DNA from: Sphaerosporella brunnea
Taxonomy: Eukaryota > Ascomycota > Pezizomycetes > Pezizales > Pyronemataceae
Reading direction: 5' to 3'
NCBI GenBank assembly: GCA_008704415.1
Contig: VXIS01000282.1
Location: 1 to 63,522 of the forward strand
Length of the DNA stretch: 63,522 nt
In this document: positions 8,843 through 19,492 of the stretch, piece after piece
How positions within the stretch are numbered: position 1 is the first letter of the stretch
Layout of the letters: each line of letters opens with the position of its first letter
Position numbers and translations under genes: made by a program
The notes under the pieces: generated by a model
What the model was told of the DNA's origin: nothing
Databases searched by the model: none
Seen by the model: only the letters and a program-made list of their open reading frames with translations

Positions 8843-11800
8843 CTAATTTTCACCGTCTTTTGCTGATGAGATAGAAACAGGACATAACCCCATCGCACGT
8901 ATATGTTTTTCATGCTTAATTTGGGGTAGAGCTTTGGTCAAGACATCTGCTGCCATCTCGTCTGTTGGTATATACTCAACAGAGATTTTACCACTTGCCA
9001 CGCATTCACGGACAAAGTGATAGGCAATTTCAATATGCTTGGTGCGTTTTCTGTACTCAGGATTCTTTGTCAAAGCCATGGCGCTTTGATTATCCATGAG
9101 CAGTGTGGTTGACGGCAGTTCTGATATAGAACCTACCAAGAATATATTTTGGATATCCTGAAGCATACGTCGTAGCCATATTGCTTCCTGAGCTGCTGTG
9201 CAGCTTGCCATATACTCGGCTTCAGTGCTTGATAAAGCTACACTCTTTTGACGGGTACTTGTCCAGCTTATTGCTGTGTTTCCAAGTGTGAAGACATTCC
9301 CTGACGTTGATCTTCTATCAGGAAGGTTTCCACCCCAGTCTGCGTCGGTATATCCAGCAAACGTGAGAGGACCCTTTTCTGAGTATACAAGTGCGTATTG
9401 CACACTCCCCCTTAAATACTTAAGGATATGAGTTATTGCCTGCCAGTGATCCTTTTGAGGATTGCTAGCAAATTGACCAACAGCAGAGACTGCAAAGGCC
9501 AAGTCTGGTCTTGTCGCAACCATAGCGTACATAAGACTACCAACTATGCGTTGATACATGAGCTTGTCTGCAGGATTTGCAGGGCTTGCATCTGGTGGTA
9601 TAGGAGGGAGATTGACTCCAGCAAGTAGTGGTGTCTTTGCAGGACGGGAATTTTCCATTCCAAAACGTTCAAGAATTTCTTCAACGTATAACTGCTGACT
9701 GAGTCCAATAGATCCATCATCCAGATAATGAAGGTCTATTCCAAGGAAGCGCTTAGCAACTCCCATCCATGTCATTGCAAACCAGCTTTCTAGAGCTTCA
9801 CGGATTTCTTGAGCAATGTAGTTAGACATCGGAATATACCAGATATCATCAACATATAAGAGCAGAATGCAATCTTTTCGAAGATACATGTTTTGATCAG
9901 CACTTGATGGTTTGAATCCAATGGATTTAAGTTTCTCATCTATACATAGAAACCACTGACGCGGTGATTGTTTCAATCCATATAGTGATTTGCGTAGCAG
10001 CAAGATATCACCGGAACCATCGTCAAAACCTTCTGGCAGTACCGTAAAGATGATTTCATCTAGTTCGGCATTGAGAAATGCATTTTTCACATCCATTTGG
10101 AAGATCTGCTTTCCAAGCTTGGCTGAGATTGCCACAATTACTCGGAGACTAGCCATAGTGGCTACAGAAGCCCATGTTTCGGTGAAGTCTTCACCATATT
10201 TTTGCTCATAGCCTTTAATGACCAGACGAGCTTTGAATTTATACTTTTTAGTTGAGTCAACCAATGGTTTCACCTTGAAGACCCAACGATTGCTTAGGTG
10301 TTTTTTCGCCCTAATTTTCTCTGTTTGGTCTTTCAACGGAATTCTAACCCATGTGCCTAGACGTTTGAATGCATTCAATTCGTCTTGCATTGCTTCTTCC
10401 CATTCAGTCGCGTAAGCAGACTGACGTGCTTGTTTAGCACTTTTGGGTTCTATAGGCTTTTCCGTCAGTACTGCTTTCATGCCCATACTGGTAGAGGATG
10501 CATTAGCATCAAGACCTAAGAATCTTTTCTCCGCTTTGGCAAAGTGGGCAAAGTCTGAGCCATATTGCTTAAAGTCCCAGTGTTTTTGAGGCTTATCTTG
10601 CAAGCGGGAGGATTTCCTCAAGATTGGTTCAGAGTTTTCTGGCTTTGGACATTCTGTTATGGCTGGTTCGGGGACCACAACCATAGGCTCATCTGTGGAA
10701 GAATTTGAATCCAAGTTCATTTCCGGAGATAACTCTGATTGAGAGTTTTGAGGATTCTCCTCGTTTGTGTTCATGAGATTGGGTTTGCTTAACAGCTCAC
10801 TATACTGTTGCTTCCCCTCAAACTCAAGTCTCTGATGATTCTGAATTTTAAAAACAGATTTGGAAAGGCTATCGCCTTCCAACTCCACAATTTGTGAAGG
10901 GTGCACCTTTTTAGCTGGACGCACATCATCGATAAAACAAACATCTCGGTCCACTATGACGGTCCGTTTGGTTACATCATATACCCTATATTGGTGGGTA
11001 GTTCCTTCCACATAACCTAGAAATATAGCTGATTTAGCTTTAGGTGTGGATAGAAACTTTCGTCTGAGCTCTTTCGGAATTTCAACATAGGCTGCACAAC
11101 CGAAAGGATGCACATGCTGAAGATCAGGCTTTATACCGTGATAGGCTTCATATGCTGACAGTGTACCCTTCGGGCTAGACTTTGATGGAAGTCTATTTTT
11201 GAGATAGACAGCGGTACGAATTGCCTCTGCCCAGAAGCTTTCAGGCAAACCGGCATCTATCATCATAGTTCGACCCATTTCTATTAAGGTTCAATTGACT
11301 CTTTCAGCCTTGCCATTTTGCTGGTGACGATATGCTGCACTCATTTCAACAGCAATTCCAGAAGCTTTACATAATGCTTCTACGTCACTGGATTGAAACT
11401 CTTTGGCACCATCCATTCGCATACGTTGAATTTTCAACCCATCCTTGCGTTGATTCTCAACTAACTGTTTAAAGTCTTTCAGACACTCTATGAATTGACT
11501 TCTTTCTTTATAGAAATAGGTCCAGACGTAGCCAGTATAGTCATCGGTCAAAGCTAGATAGTGCACGGAACCAGATGGTATCGGAGAAAATTTCCCTGGT
11601 GAGTGCAAGGACCCCACTTGCCACGGACCATCAGTATCAATATGAATTGATTCTAATGGTTGTGTAGTAGGTTTAGTTGGTCCTTTTGAAATACGGGTGT
11701 GTTGTTTACCCAAGATGCACATCTCACAAAGAGGCATTTCACCGCCACCTTTGACTTTGATTCCAGAGTCAGGTGAGTTTCCCAAAAGCTTAATATTCTT

Positions 11801-13468
11801 GATATTTGTATGACCCAAGGCACAATGCCACTCATACAAGCTTTTGGTTTCTGTTGTGATTGGGGCAGCAATCATAACAACATCGTTGTCACTTTCCCCT
11901 GTCTTGGTATAGGAGACTACCACATCAGCATAGTATAAGTCAGTTTGACTAGTACTCCGCAGAATTTCAGAGTTCTTGTAGAACACTGAATAGATCCCAC
12001 GATCAATAATGGTACGGCAGCCATTTCGGTCTAGACACCGTTGGGATAGCAGATTCATTTGCATATCAGGTACGTAAAGTACTTCTGTCAATTGCAATGA
12101 CAGTTGACCATCAACTTCACTGATCAGGTTAACTGATCCCACACCGTGAGCAGAAATACAATGTGCATCTCCAAGCTCAACAATATGCTTTTTATCAAAA
12201 GCAGTGTAGGTTGTGAATGCGTTGAACTTATGACACATATGCTTACTAGCACCAGAGTCAAATATCCAGGAGTCTTTTGAAAAACCTTGAAGGCTTTTTG
12301 CTCCAAATGCACGGTGGATTGTGAGATAGGCGGTTTCACATGGAACTTGAGAGCACATGATAACCTTCTTTGCATTATTCTCTGCTGCTAACTTTTTCTG
12401 CATAGCCTTAACACTCTCCGGAAGTTTTTCCGGATGAAGATGATAGCAATCTGCCTCATCATGCTTTCCTGTACCACAAATACACATCTTTTTGCGTTTA
12501 GCGGGCTTTGCTGTTTCAGCTTTGCCAGATTGGGAAGACTTCTTATGATTCTTTTGCCCATCACCGCTATTTTGGGACTTACGCTTTAGACCTCCTTGGT
12601 AGGAAGCCTTTGCAGCCACAGAGGAGCTTGAATTGCTCGATACCCGGTCTGATTTGGTGTATAGGATTGATGCGATTGCATCAGGGTCCAACAACGCCTT
12701 ATCAGCGCGGCTGAGGATAGAATCCACAGTTGGCTCATATGAGCTCGGAAGGCTTTGGAGAATGATGTAGGAAAAATCCTGATCATCAAACTTTCCTCCA
12801 GCACGAATGTACTCCTCACGCATCGCCTTGAGAGAGTTTAAGTGCTTGCGCACATCTTCCCCTTCTTTCAGCTTGCGGTCATACAGTGCTGCCTTCAGAT
12901 TGTATAGGCTGGCAATTGTAACCTTGCCATACATGTTTTGCAGATACAGCCACAATTCACGAGCTGTCCTGAATGACCCAAGAGTCATCAAGATTGAATC
13001 CGTGAGTGCGCCACGAATATGCGACAGTGCACAGGTTGACCGTGCATCCCACTCTTCTTGCCTCTGAATTGTCCTCTCAATCGTAGGACTAAATTCAACA
13101 ACCTTTGAGGTTGCAGCTTCCCCTTCCTTGTTCTTGTCTTTGTCGGCTGCGCCTGACATGGCAGCCGAGAATTTGGGGCGAGTAGCAGTGCTTCGAGTAG
13201 GCCTGCTACGGGTCGCCGCAGCGGAGGCAGTTTGCCCGTCGTCGGCATCATCATCAATAATGTCTACCGTAGCTCTGCCGGTATGGGTTTCCGTATCGAG
13301 AAAATCAGGATCGGCCGGTCGGACTTTTTCTCCTGAGACTACGTCCCAAAGTTTTTCGCGAATGAGGACGTCTGTCATCCTCGCCTGCCAGATGAAGAAA
13401 TTCTGAGAGCCGGCAAGCTTTGCGAAATCGAAGATCGCTTTGCGGGAGTGGGTGCTTGAGGAAGACAT
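8843..13468 (-). CDS. Copia Gag-Pol polyprotein, one in-frame stop
   Basis: One reading frame of 1542 codons runs from the ATG at 13468 to the stop at 8843, broken by a single TGA (11291-11293). Gag spans residues 1 to about 340 and ends in a short zinc knuckle (C-x-C-x4-H-x4-C, about residues 327-340). The protease DSGA motif is near residue 403. A GAG-pre-integrase HHCC zinc motif is near 545-590, followed by the integrase core with HIDTDGPW and LALTDDYTGYVW. The stop falls inside integrase, between GKAERVN and TLIEMGRTMM, where Arg (CGA) is the expected residue. RT follows, with MDVKNAFLNAEL and YVDD near residue 1206, then RNase H (GYTDADW, SSTEAEYMA, DNQSAM). The stop looks like a single CpG-type transition. 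All other catalytic motifs are intact. Confidence 0.95.
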
Positions 13469-13542
13469 TTTTCTTTTTCAAAGAAATAAAATGAGGAGTA
13501 AAGATTTGAGATTTTTCTTGAGAGACGTTGAGACTCTTAATC

Positions 13543-13741
13543 TGTAGAGAATATTGGAGGAGGAAGCGACGCTTGTGTATTGAGAATATCTATCTAGAGA
13601 CCGGAAGATGGGCGCCTTATTTATTCAGGCGCCCTCGCTCTAGAACCTCGCTACATATTCCAGCATCCTGAGTCTTAGACTCATGGACGCGTCACCTTCT
13701 TTTCAATGACGCTGTTAGACTCCAGGTCTGGAGTTCCAACA
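13543..13741 (-). repeat. 5' LTR of copia element
   Basis: This 199-bp LTR is identical to the one at 8161-8359 and would supply the promoter. It is followed on its right by the target duplication CAGGA (13742-13746). Read on the element strand it begins TGTTGGAAC and ends TCTACA. Confidence 0.95.
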
Positions 13742-14216
13742 CAGGAGGGCTCCGGAAATCCGGCACAGAGCCGGTACTGTTCGCGCCGCCGTCAAAGATA
13801 CACAGTGCAGGCACGGGGCTAAAGTGCCCAAAAGCGCCGTCGCCAACAATAGCATCACGCCATAGCCGTTTGAGGTTTGCCGAGAGGGCTGAGGCAGTGG
13901 TGGCCATGGAGGTAGGGGTGAAGAAGGAGACAAGGCAAATAATGGGATGGAGCACGATTGCGAGGACGATAACAGCGACAACGGTGACGACGATGACGAC
14001 TACCAAGAGAAGAATGAGCTTGAAGAGCAGGAGAAGGATGGGAATGCCCAGGAGCAGGTTATCAACCATAAGGAGGAAGGGTCTGAGTCCGCGGCGGTGT
14101 TTCTTTGCCATAAATCGGTGCTGGAGAAGCACATGGATGCAATCAATCAGTGCGCGTGAATACCAATCAGTGTCCTTACTTACCAGCTGCTTCAAATTTC
14201 GTTTTGGCGACGACAA
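13742..14216 (-). pseudogene. 5' part of host membrane-protein gene split by the copia element
   Basis: From an ATG at 14216 the frame encodes a basic N-terminus. It is followed at residues about 47-99 by an unusually long hydrophobic stretch of L, V and I, enough for two membrane spans, then a region ending ...GSVPDFRSPP at the insertion point. Joined to 8155-7794 it makes 278 aa in one frame. A further minus-strand open frame upstream (14744-14319, basic and S/E-rich) could be an earlier exon, but I cannot define a splice. Function unknown. The gene is disrupted in this haplotype. Confidence 0.6.
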
Positions 14217-14744
14217 ATCTTCATCTTCGTCTGTGCCTACCCAGCGGCCGACGCACGATCTCTAATCTTCCACGTCAATCACAACCAAGGTGGGATCGCC
14301 GACTGTGTGTGTATAATCTTATTTATTTATTGTCTGCATGCAACCTCGAAAGGTTGTGGGAGACCCACTTCCCGGTCCTGCACAAACACGTGATGTCACT
14401 CGCAAAACACACGACGTCATTCGCAACGCAAGCGGAGTGCTGTCATTAAAACCAATTGCTGCCGAGAACAGGTTTTCTCGAAATTCTTGTGCAGCCCGAG
14501 GTAACCTTGATGTTGTTTCGCATACAGGTCCCGAATATCCAGCCTCTCCTGGGCTTGCTGCGCTCTTCATAGGCGAGCAGTCGTTGCCGTTGGAGTCGAC
14601 AACAGAAAAGGCAGAGTCCTCTTCCTCGCTGATTTCCTTATCCTGATCAGAAGGCCGACCGCCGCTCAGACTGTCCTCCTTGGCCCCTCTAGAACGCTTG
14701 GCCCGTTTTTTCTCCGCCCTGTAAGCGCATATGACATGTCGCAC

Positions 14745-16155
14745 ATATAACAGCTTAGCCGGGTCCTGCGTGCATGCCGTAGTCAGTGAAGGTATCTCTG
14801 TCGATCATTTTTGTCTAGGATCTGATCCCGCGACGCCGGATACAATGAACGCACTGCGTGCTGATGAGGCCTGGAAGGCCCAAAGCAGAGGCGGCCTAAA
14901 GCGCCCACTTATCGATGGCGAAAGCGTCGTGGGTGTCCATGGCGATATTTGTTTAGTTGTTGTTGTGAGCAGATTAGATGTCGAGGGCGGTATGCGAGTG
15001 GGAAGTGTGTGGTACTGGAGTGGAAAGCCTGCTAGATATTGGAACCCGAGTGACCAAGATGGAAAGGCTTGTAAAGATCTGCTTCACCAGTGTTGTTTTT
15101 TTTACGATTCAGCTACAAGACTGAGCGGTATATAGGCATGTTCTGGGCTATGGTAGGGGGGATGCGCAGAAGGGAGCGGTCCTGGGAGGTGGTCATTCTA
15201 TCTCCTAATTTGTCCATCTTCCTCTGCACCATTTACAACCTGTTCTGGCAGGGAAATCTTTAATGTCCTTATACAAACTATGTGGCGAAGGCTGGAATCT
15301 TCAGTCTGCCTCATTGGCCGCATAGGACCAGTCTACCGGGCCCACCCGACGCTCAGCAACCATCAATGTGAGCCCTAACCGTTTCATTCGCCTTGGTAAT
15401 TCATGCCGCAACTGCAACAGACAACCGTCTGTGGGGAAAGCCGACTAGCATGTTTTTTTTACCCAGTTACAACTAGCTGCGCTCCCTGCTGCTCAAAAAC
15501 AGAATTTGAACGGCTAAAGGCATTGCTTTTGATGTATCACAAATGCGCTCTATCGATCGAAGAGTCGAACAATCTGATCACTGCAATTTCAAGCTCTGCC
15601 CTAGTTCCGGCGAATCACCGCAATACAGCTAACTGGATATCCTGCGCAGCCGAAATAGTTGATAACCTGGCAGTATGAGTACCTGCATAGCATCCGTCAT
15701 CTGGACCCAAACAACCCTACCCCATTGTACCATCTGGGGTCGATCAAGTAGTACTTAGGCCCCAAACGGTATGCCATCTTTCGAACAGCACAGAGGTTTA
15801 ACAAACGAAAAGAACACGACCAATGAAACACGACCTGTGCTGATGCCAGAGAGGTGTCGGAGGGCTTACCAAGTTCTGGGAGGGGGTAGTTAGTTGTTGA
15901 AGCAAAAACAACAGCCGATAGAAGATGAACCTTGGCGTCGTCAACGTCAAAAAAAACGGTTTCGGGCCGTCAGGCAGGCGAGCGAGGGCCCTGTCCACCA
16001 GGTGAGATCTCCAGGTTCCCAGTAATCCTTAATAGCGAGTAGATTCGGTAGAGAGTGGTTAGGGAGTTGGAATACATCAGTTACCTCTTCCCCCACGGGA
16101 GGCAACCCAGAGCCGCGTAATGCCTCTTTCAGATCGCACCATGACCCGAATTGCG
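14745..16155. other. Intergenic with a MITE remnant
   Basis: No supported gene. Open frames of up to 134 codons have no recognisable domain. 15952-16060 is one arm of the MITE family whose complete member is at 58757-59088 (shared motifs TTTCGGGCC, GAGATYTCCAGRTTCCC and CGAGTAGATYCGGTA). Confidence 0.45.
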
Positions 16156-17607
16156 CCTCAACCCCCAAAATTGAGACGACACCATGAGTAGACTCAGTAT
16201 AAAAAAGCAAAGGGAGAAGTGGCCGGAAGCCTATTCGAGACAGAGATATGACAGATTGATAATCTCAAACTGCGATGGCTGGGGAATCGCTGAAACCCGT
16301 GTGATGTCACCCTTGAAACATGCGATATCACTCGACTTTGCACCCGGTTTTAGCTTATGTCTGAGCGTTCTGACGTACTTTTTGAGGAAACACCAGAATC
16401 CAGAAAACCCCTTAAATACGGGTCAGGAGTGATAATGAGTGATCCGTACGTATACACCCCACCAAAAAATGAAAGCCAGGTAACAACACCAAGAAGACAG
16501 TACATACAGAAAGAAGAAAACCAGGACGGAAGCAAAGAGTGAACAGCGCGAGGATTGTTCATCGTTTGTATGTAGAATCAGCAATTATGTAAGGTTAGAT
16601 AAGGTTGTGGTTTTCCGGTAACCTCGTTTCTTTCTTTCTTTCCCGTTGAACTTTATCTCCCTCTTCTCCTTCTCTCTTCCTCTTCTTCCTTCTCTCTCTC
16701 CTCATCGCTGCCCACCAAAGCCCGAGAGACTCCACTACAGCGGGCTCACGCGTGTGTTGACAGCCAGAGGTAAAGCAAGTACTCCACAACCTTTTGTTTC
16801 TTCCTCGATCCGTCCCACTAGGTCTCTTCGCGATGGCTACCACTCCCGCCACCACTCCCGCCAATGGCAATGAGGCACTCCTTCCGGCACCCCCCACCCT
16901 CGCCCAGGTGCGTCTCTTCACCCAAGACGAAGTAATTGAGTACCTCGACTGCTCGGGAATCTTCGAGGGTTTACGACCCAGCTTCCGCGATCACTTTGCT
17001 GCGCAGAGCATCAAAGGACGACACCTTGTCATGCGTTGCTACAAGGCAGACTTCCTAGCTCCGTCACTTGGCTTGAATGTGTCTGAGGATATCGCCGAAC
17101 TTGTCAAGGGGTTATATGCTGCAGCGGGTACGAGTTGTTTCTTTCGTCTCGGAGATACGTGGGCTGACTGTAGTGTAGCCCATCCACTCCCAGATGCTGC
17201 GGTGCTAGTTCCTCTGCGGTATGTACACACTTCCTCTGCAGTATGTACAGACTTTCATTCCTTTCCTTTCCGTTCCATCTCAGAGGCTTACTTATGCTCA
17301 GAAAGGACCTCATCCCAAACTCTACAGCTGGGGCCTCGCTGACATGGGAAGCGGTTCCTTCGCGTTTATTTCAGCTTCGTGCCTCCGGACATGCCTCTCC
17401 AGTGCGGATCGTGGAAAATTTGCGTCAGCAAACTTCTCTGGACCGGAATTCACTCAGTGGTCCTCTGTCATTGCGTATACTTCATCAACGGATCTGTTTA
17501 TCCCGCTGTCCGGCGGTTCTTCGCTCCGGAGGAGGAGACGGACTGAGGGTCGCGGGTGTTGCGGGGCTTGTCGCTTTCGAGCATGGAGGATTTGATGTTG
17601 CAATGAA
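16156..17607 (+). repeat. Copy 1 of an inverted duplicated SAM-like gene locus
   Basis: This block is matched in inverse orientation by 28987-30850. Homology begins at CCTCAACCCCCAAAATTGA and ends at GTTGCAATGAA. It includes a shared upstream region, a C/T-rich promoter-like tract (about 16625-16700) and a SAM-like gene. Copy 2 is about 400 bp longer through internal insertions and a tandem duplication. Confidence 0.75.
16833..17598 (+). CDS. Putative SAM-like domain protein, copy 1
   Basis: The ATG at 16833 follows a CT-rich tract. Residues about 1-30 are A/T/P-rich. Residues about 28-95 contain LFTQDEVIEYLDCSGIFEGL, FRDHFAAQSIKGRHLVM and LGLNVSEDIAELVKGLY, a helix pattern resembling a SAM or SAM-like domain (inference). 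Two introns are plausible: donor GTACGAG near 17128 with branch GGCTGAC and acceptor CCCAG near 17191, and donor GTATGT near 17220 with acceptor CTCAG near 17283. Both sites exist in copy 2. The frame after them (TDLFIPLSGGSSLRRR region, ending near 17597) is conserved between the copies, but I cannot confirm the exon model or the function. Confidence 0.45.
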
Positions 17608-18298
17608 TGGCTTTTTAGCGGGAGTTGCGGGAGTTGTTTTAGCGGGTGTCATGATCGTTCGATAGAGAATGTGAGCTCTCTCTGGCAGACGAGTGGGGCA
17701 TTTTGACTCCACATGCCACCATGAGACCGCAGCCTCACCAGCGACAGCAGAGGCCAGGGCCTGGGAGCATCGGGGAAAATATTTTGTGCAGGCAGAATTC
17801 TGCTTACCAGCTTTTGTCGCGCAGCGGCAAACCGAGTGACATCGCGTGAGGAGGTGGTGCGAAGGTCGAGTAACTGGCTATGGAGCGGTCAAATTTTAAA
17901 CATGTCAGCAAAAAGCAACCTGCTCCTGAGAAGCCTTCATACACCTGTAAATACCACCGATTTCTGCTTCTCCGCAGCTTATTTATTACCTCTTTACCTC
18001 CATGCTTGCATGAGGATTTTAATGTCAAGTGTTTGAATTGAATTCCACGAACTTCCAGATCACGACGTCGATGCGACGGCTGTGGCCGTCTTAAGCTATC
18101 GTCATTGGTATGATACAATCAGTCGCTTGGCTTTCAGGTTTAAATCAACACCAGATAGTAGCAGAGATATTTACAAAGACCGATCAATCGCCCGTCAATT
18201 TGAGACTCTTGTGAAAACCCGAACCAAAAATATAATACACCCTCGATCACCTCCCCGGTTGGGTCGAGCCGTGGTTGGGAGTTTCTCTGACGTGAGTT
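17608..18298. other. Intergenic, no gene seen
   Basis: No supported feature apart from short frames. One hydrophobic frame (17598-17665) continues past the end of the duplicated block and may be an alternative 3' end of the SAM-like gene. Confidence 0.35.
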
Positions 18299-19492
18299 CT
18301 AGAGCCAGTCATGATCTTTGTCGTCTGGCGCGCTCTGGACGTTAGGCTCCTGCTTGCCGACATCCACCCAGGGCGGGAAATTATAGAGACTGTCATGGCC
18401 GGCATTTCCGGGCTTTGCCATGACGGCGGGCTCCTGCTTCACGGCGGGCTCCTGCTTGACGTTAGACTCCTCCGCCACGGTGGCCTCCTGCTTGCCAAAA
18501 TTCAGCCACGGTGGGGAATCATCGACACTCTCATCACCGATGTTTTCCAATCCTTTCTTGACATCCAAACTCTCATAACCGTCGTCTTCCACTCCTTTCT
18601 TGGCGTCTGCCTCCTGCCTGACTAGAGACTGGGTGGCATTCGAGTCGGTGACACACTGTTGCGCCCTCTTGCGGTATTTTGAAAATCCCGTATCCTCGCT
18701 CTCATCCGCATAGAGGCTTTCGTCTCTTCTACGCTTCGGAAAAGGGAAAGGCCGAGCCCCAGACTGCATGGACTGGGTGTTCATATCTATCGCCCCCAGC
18801 GCGGCAGGAATTTTCTTGCTCGGGGTGCTTATGGTGCTCATCCCTGCGGTAGCCTTTTTTGGGCTGCGACGGGAGACAGGCTGAAGAATCGGGTGGCCTG
18901 GCGGGCCAAGAACTGCCGTACGTCGAGGGGGCCTGATCGGAGGCTTGGAGAGTGGTGAGCCCGGAGCTGGGCGGCCAAGCGTCCGTCGGAGGAGTTTGCT
19001 CTTTGATCCCGTAATCCTCTGGCCATCCTTTGATGGTGAGCCAAAAACCCACTGACCAGCCTTCGATGGCGACAGCAGTGGGAATTGAGAAGGATCCAGC
19101 GCAAACGGCAATGGCATTTGATCGGCCGCAATCTTTGGAATCAGCTGCGCACCGGAGGCTCCGGTCGAGAGTCTAGACGGCGTGCAAGTGGAACCCTGCG
19201 CAGTGCTCTCCTTCAGGCTATCGTCACCCAGTTCGCTTGCGATCGTGAGAAGCAGTGACTTCACATCTCCAAAGCACATGTTGTGCCAATCCTGTCCACT
19301 CGTTCGCCGGGCAAACTCAAGGCGCAGGTTTGTTGGCATCTTTGCGATCAACATGGCGTTGCAGAGTGGGTTGGAGAGGCGGATGTCCTCGACAGAGAAT
19401 TCGAAGATTTTTATGAACTCCTCTAATGACATGTGATCCCCGTTAAAGGACGTCTGGTGTAGAAAGGCATGCGCTGTAGCCTTGGGCTCCAT
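18299..19492 (-). CDS. 397-aa protein: Gag-like N-terminus, disordered C-terminus with repeats
   Basis: A single uninterrupted frame encodes 397 aa. Residues 1 to about 95 are predicted ordered; the spacing of a SFNGDHMSLEEFIKIFE helix, a PTNLRLEFARR segment and a W resembles retrotransposon Gag-like folds, a weak resemblance only. The rest is low complexity: S/P/K-rich with SPSK repeats, then acidic. Near the C-terminus are repeats: VKQEPAV twice, and two longer units sharing (D/H)(E/D)S(V/L)...PPW(L/V)(N/D)(F/V)GKQE. A basic KRRRDE motif near residue 250 may be nuclear. VKQE-type sites look like sumoylation consensus (psi-K-x-E). I do not know the family. No retroelement ends are visible around it. 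Confidence 0.6.
   Translation of the reverse strand: MEPKATAHAFLHQTSFNGDHMSLEEFIKIFEFSVEDIRLSNPLCNAMLIAKMPTNLRLEFARRTSGQDWHNMCFGDVKSLLLTIASELGDDSLKESTAQGSTCTPSRLSTGASGAQLIPKIAADQMPLPFALDPSQFPLLSPSKAGQWVFGSPSKDGQRITGSKSKLLRRTLGRPAPGSPLSKPPIRPPRRTAVLGPPGHPILQPVSRRSPKKATAGMSTISTPSKKIPAALGAIDMNTQSMQSGARPFPFPKRRRDESLYADESEDTGFSKYRKRAQQCVTDSNATQSLVRQEADAKKGVEDDGYESLDVKKGLENIGDESVDDSPPWLNFGKQEATVAEESNVKQEPAVKQEPAVMAKPGNAGHDSLYNFPPWVDVGKQEPNVQSAPDDKDHDWL

Larger units (their letters stand above)
8161..13741 (-). mobile_element. Complete Ty1/copia LTR retrotransposon
   Basis: The 5581-bp element is flanked by the 5-bp duplication CAGGA (8156-8160 and 13742-13746). It has two identical 199-bp LTRs, a polypurine tract at the 3' LTR, and a 74-nt leader between the 5' LTR and the Gag ATG. 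The polyprotein order Gag, protease, integrase, RT, RNase H is the copia order. The leader just inside the 5' LTR begins GATTAAGAGTCTCAACG; I cannot name a tRNA primer for it. About 470 bp of non-coding sequence separates pol from the 3' LTR. The identical LTRs indicate very recent insertion. The element lies in the same direction as the host gene it interrupts. Confidence 0.95.
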
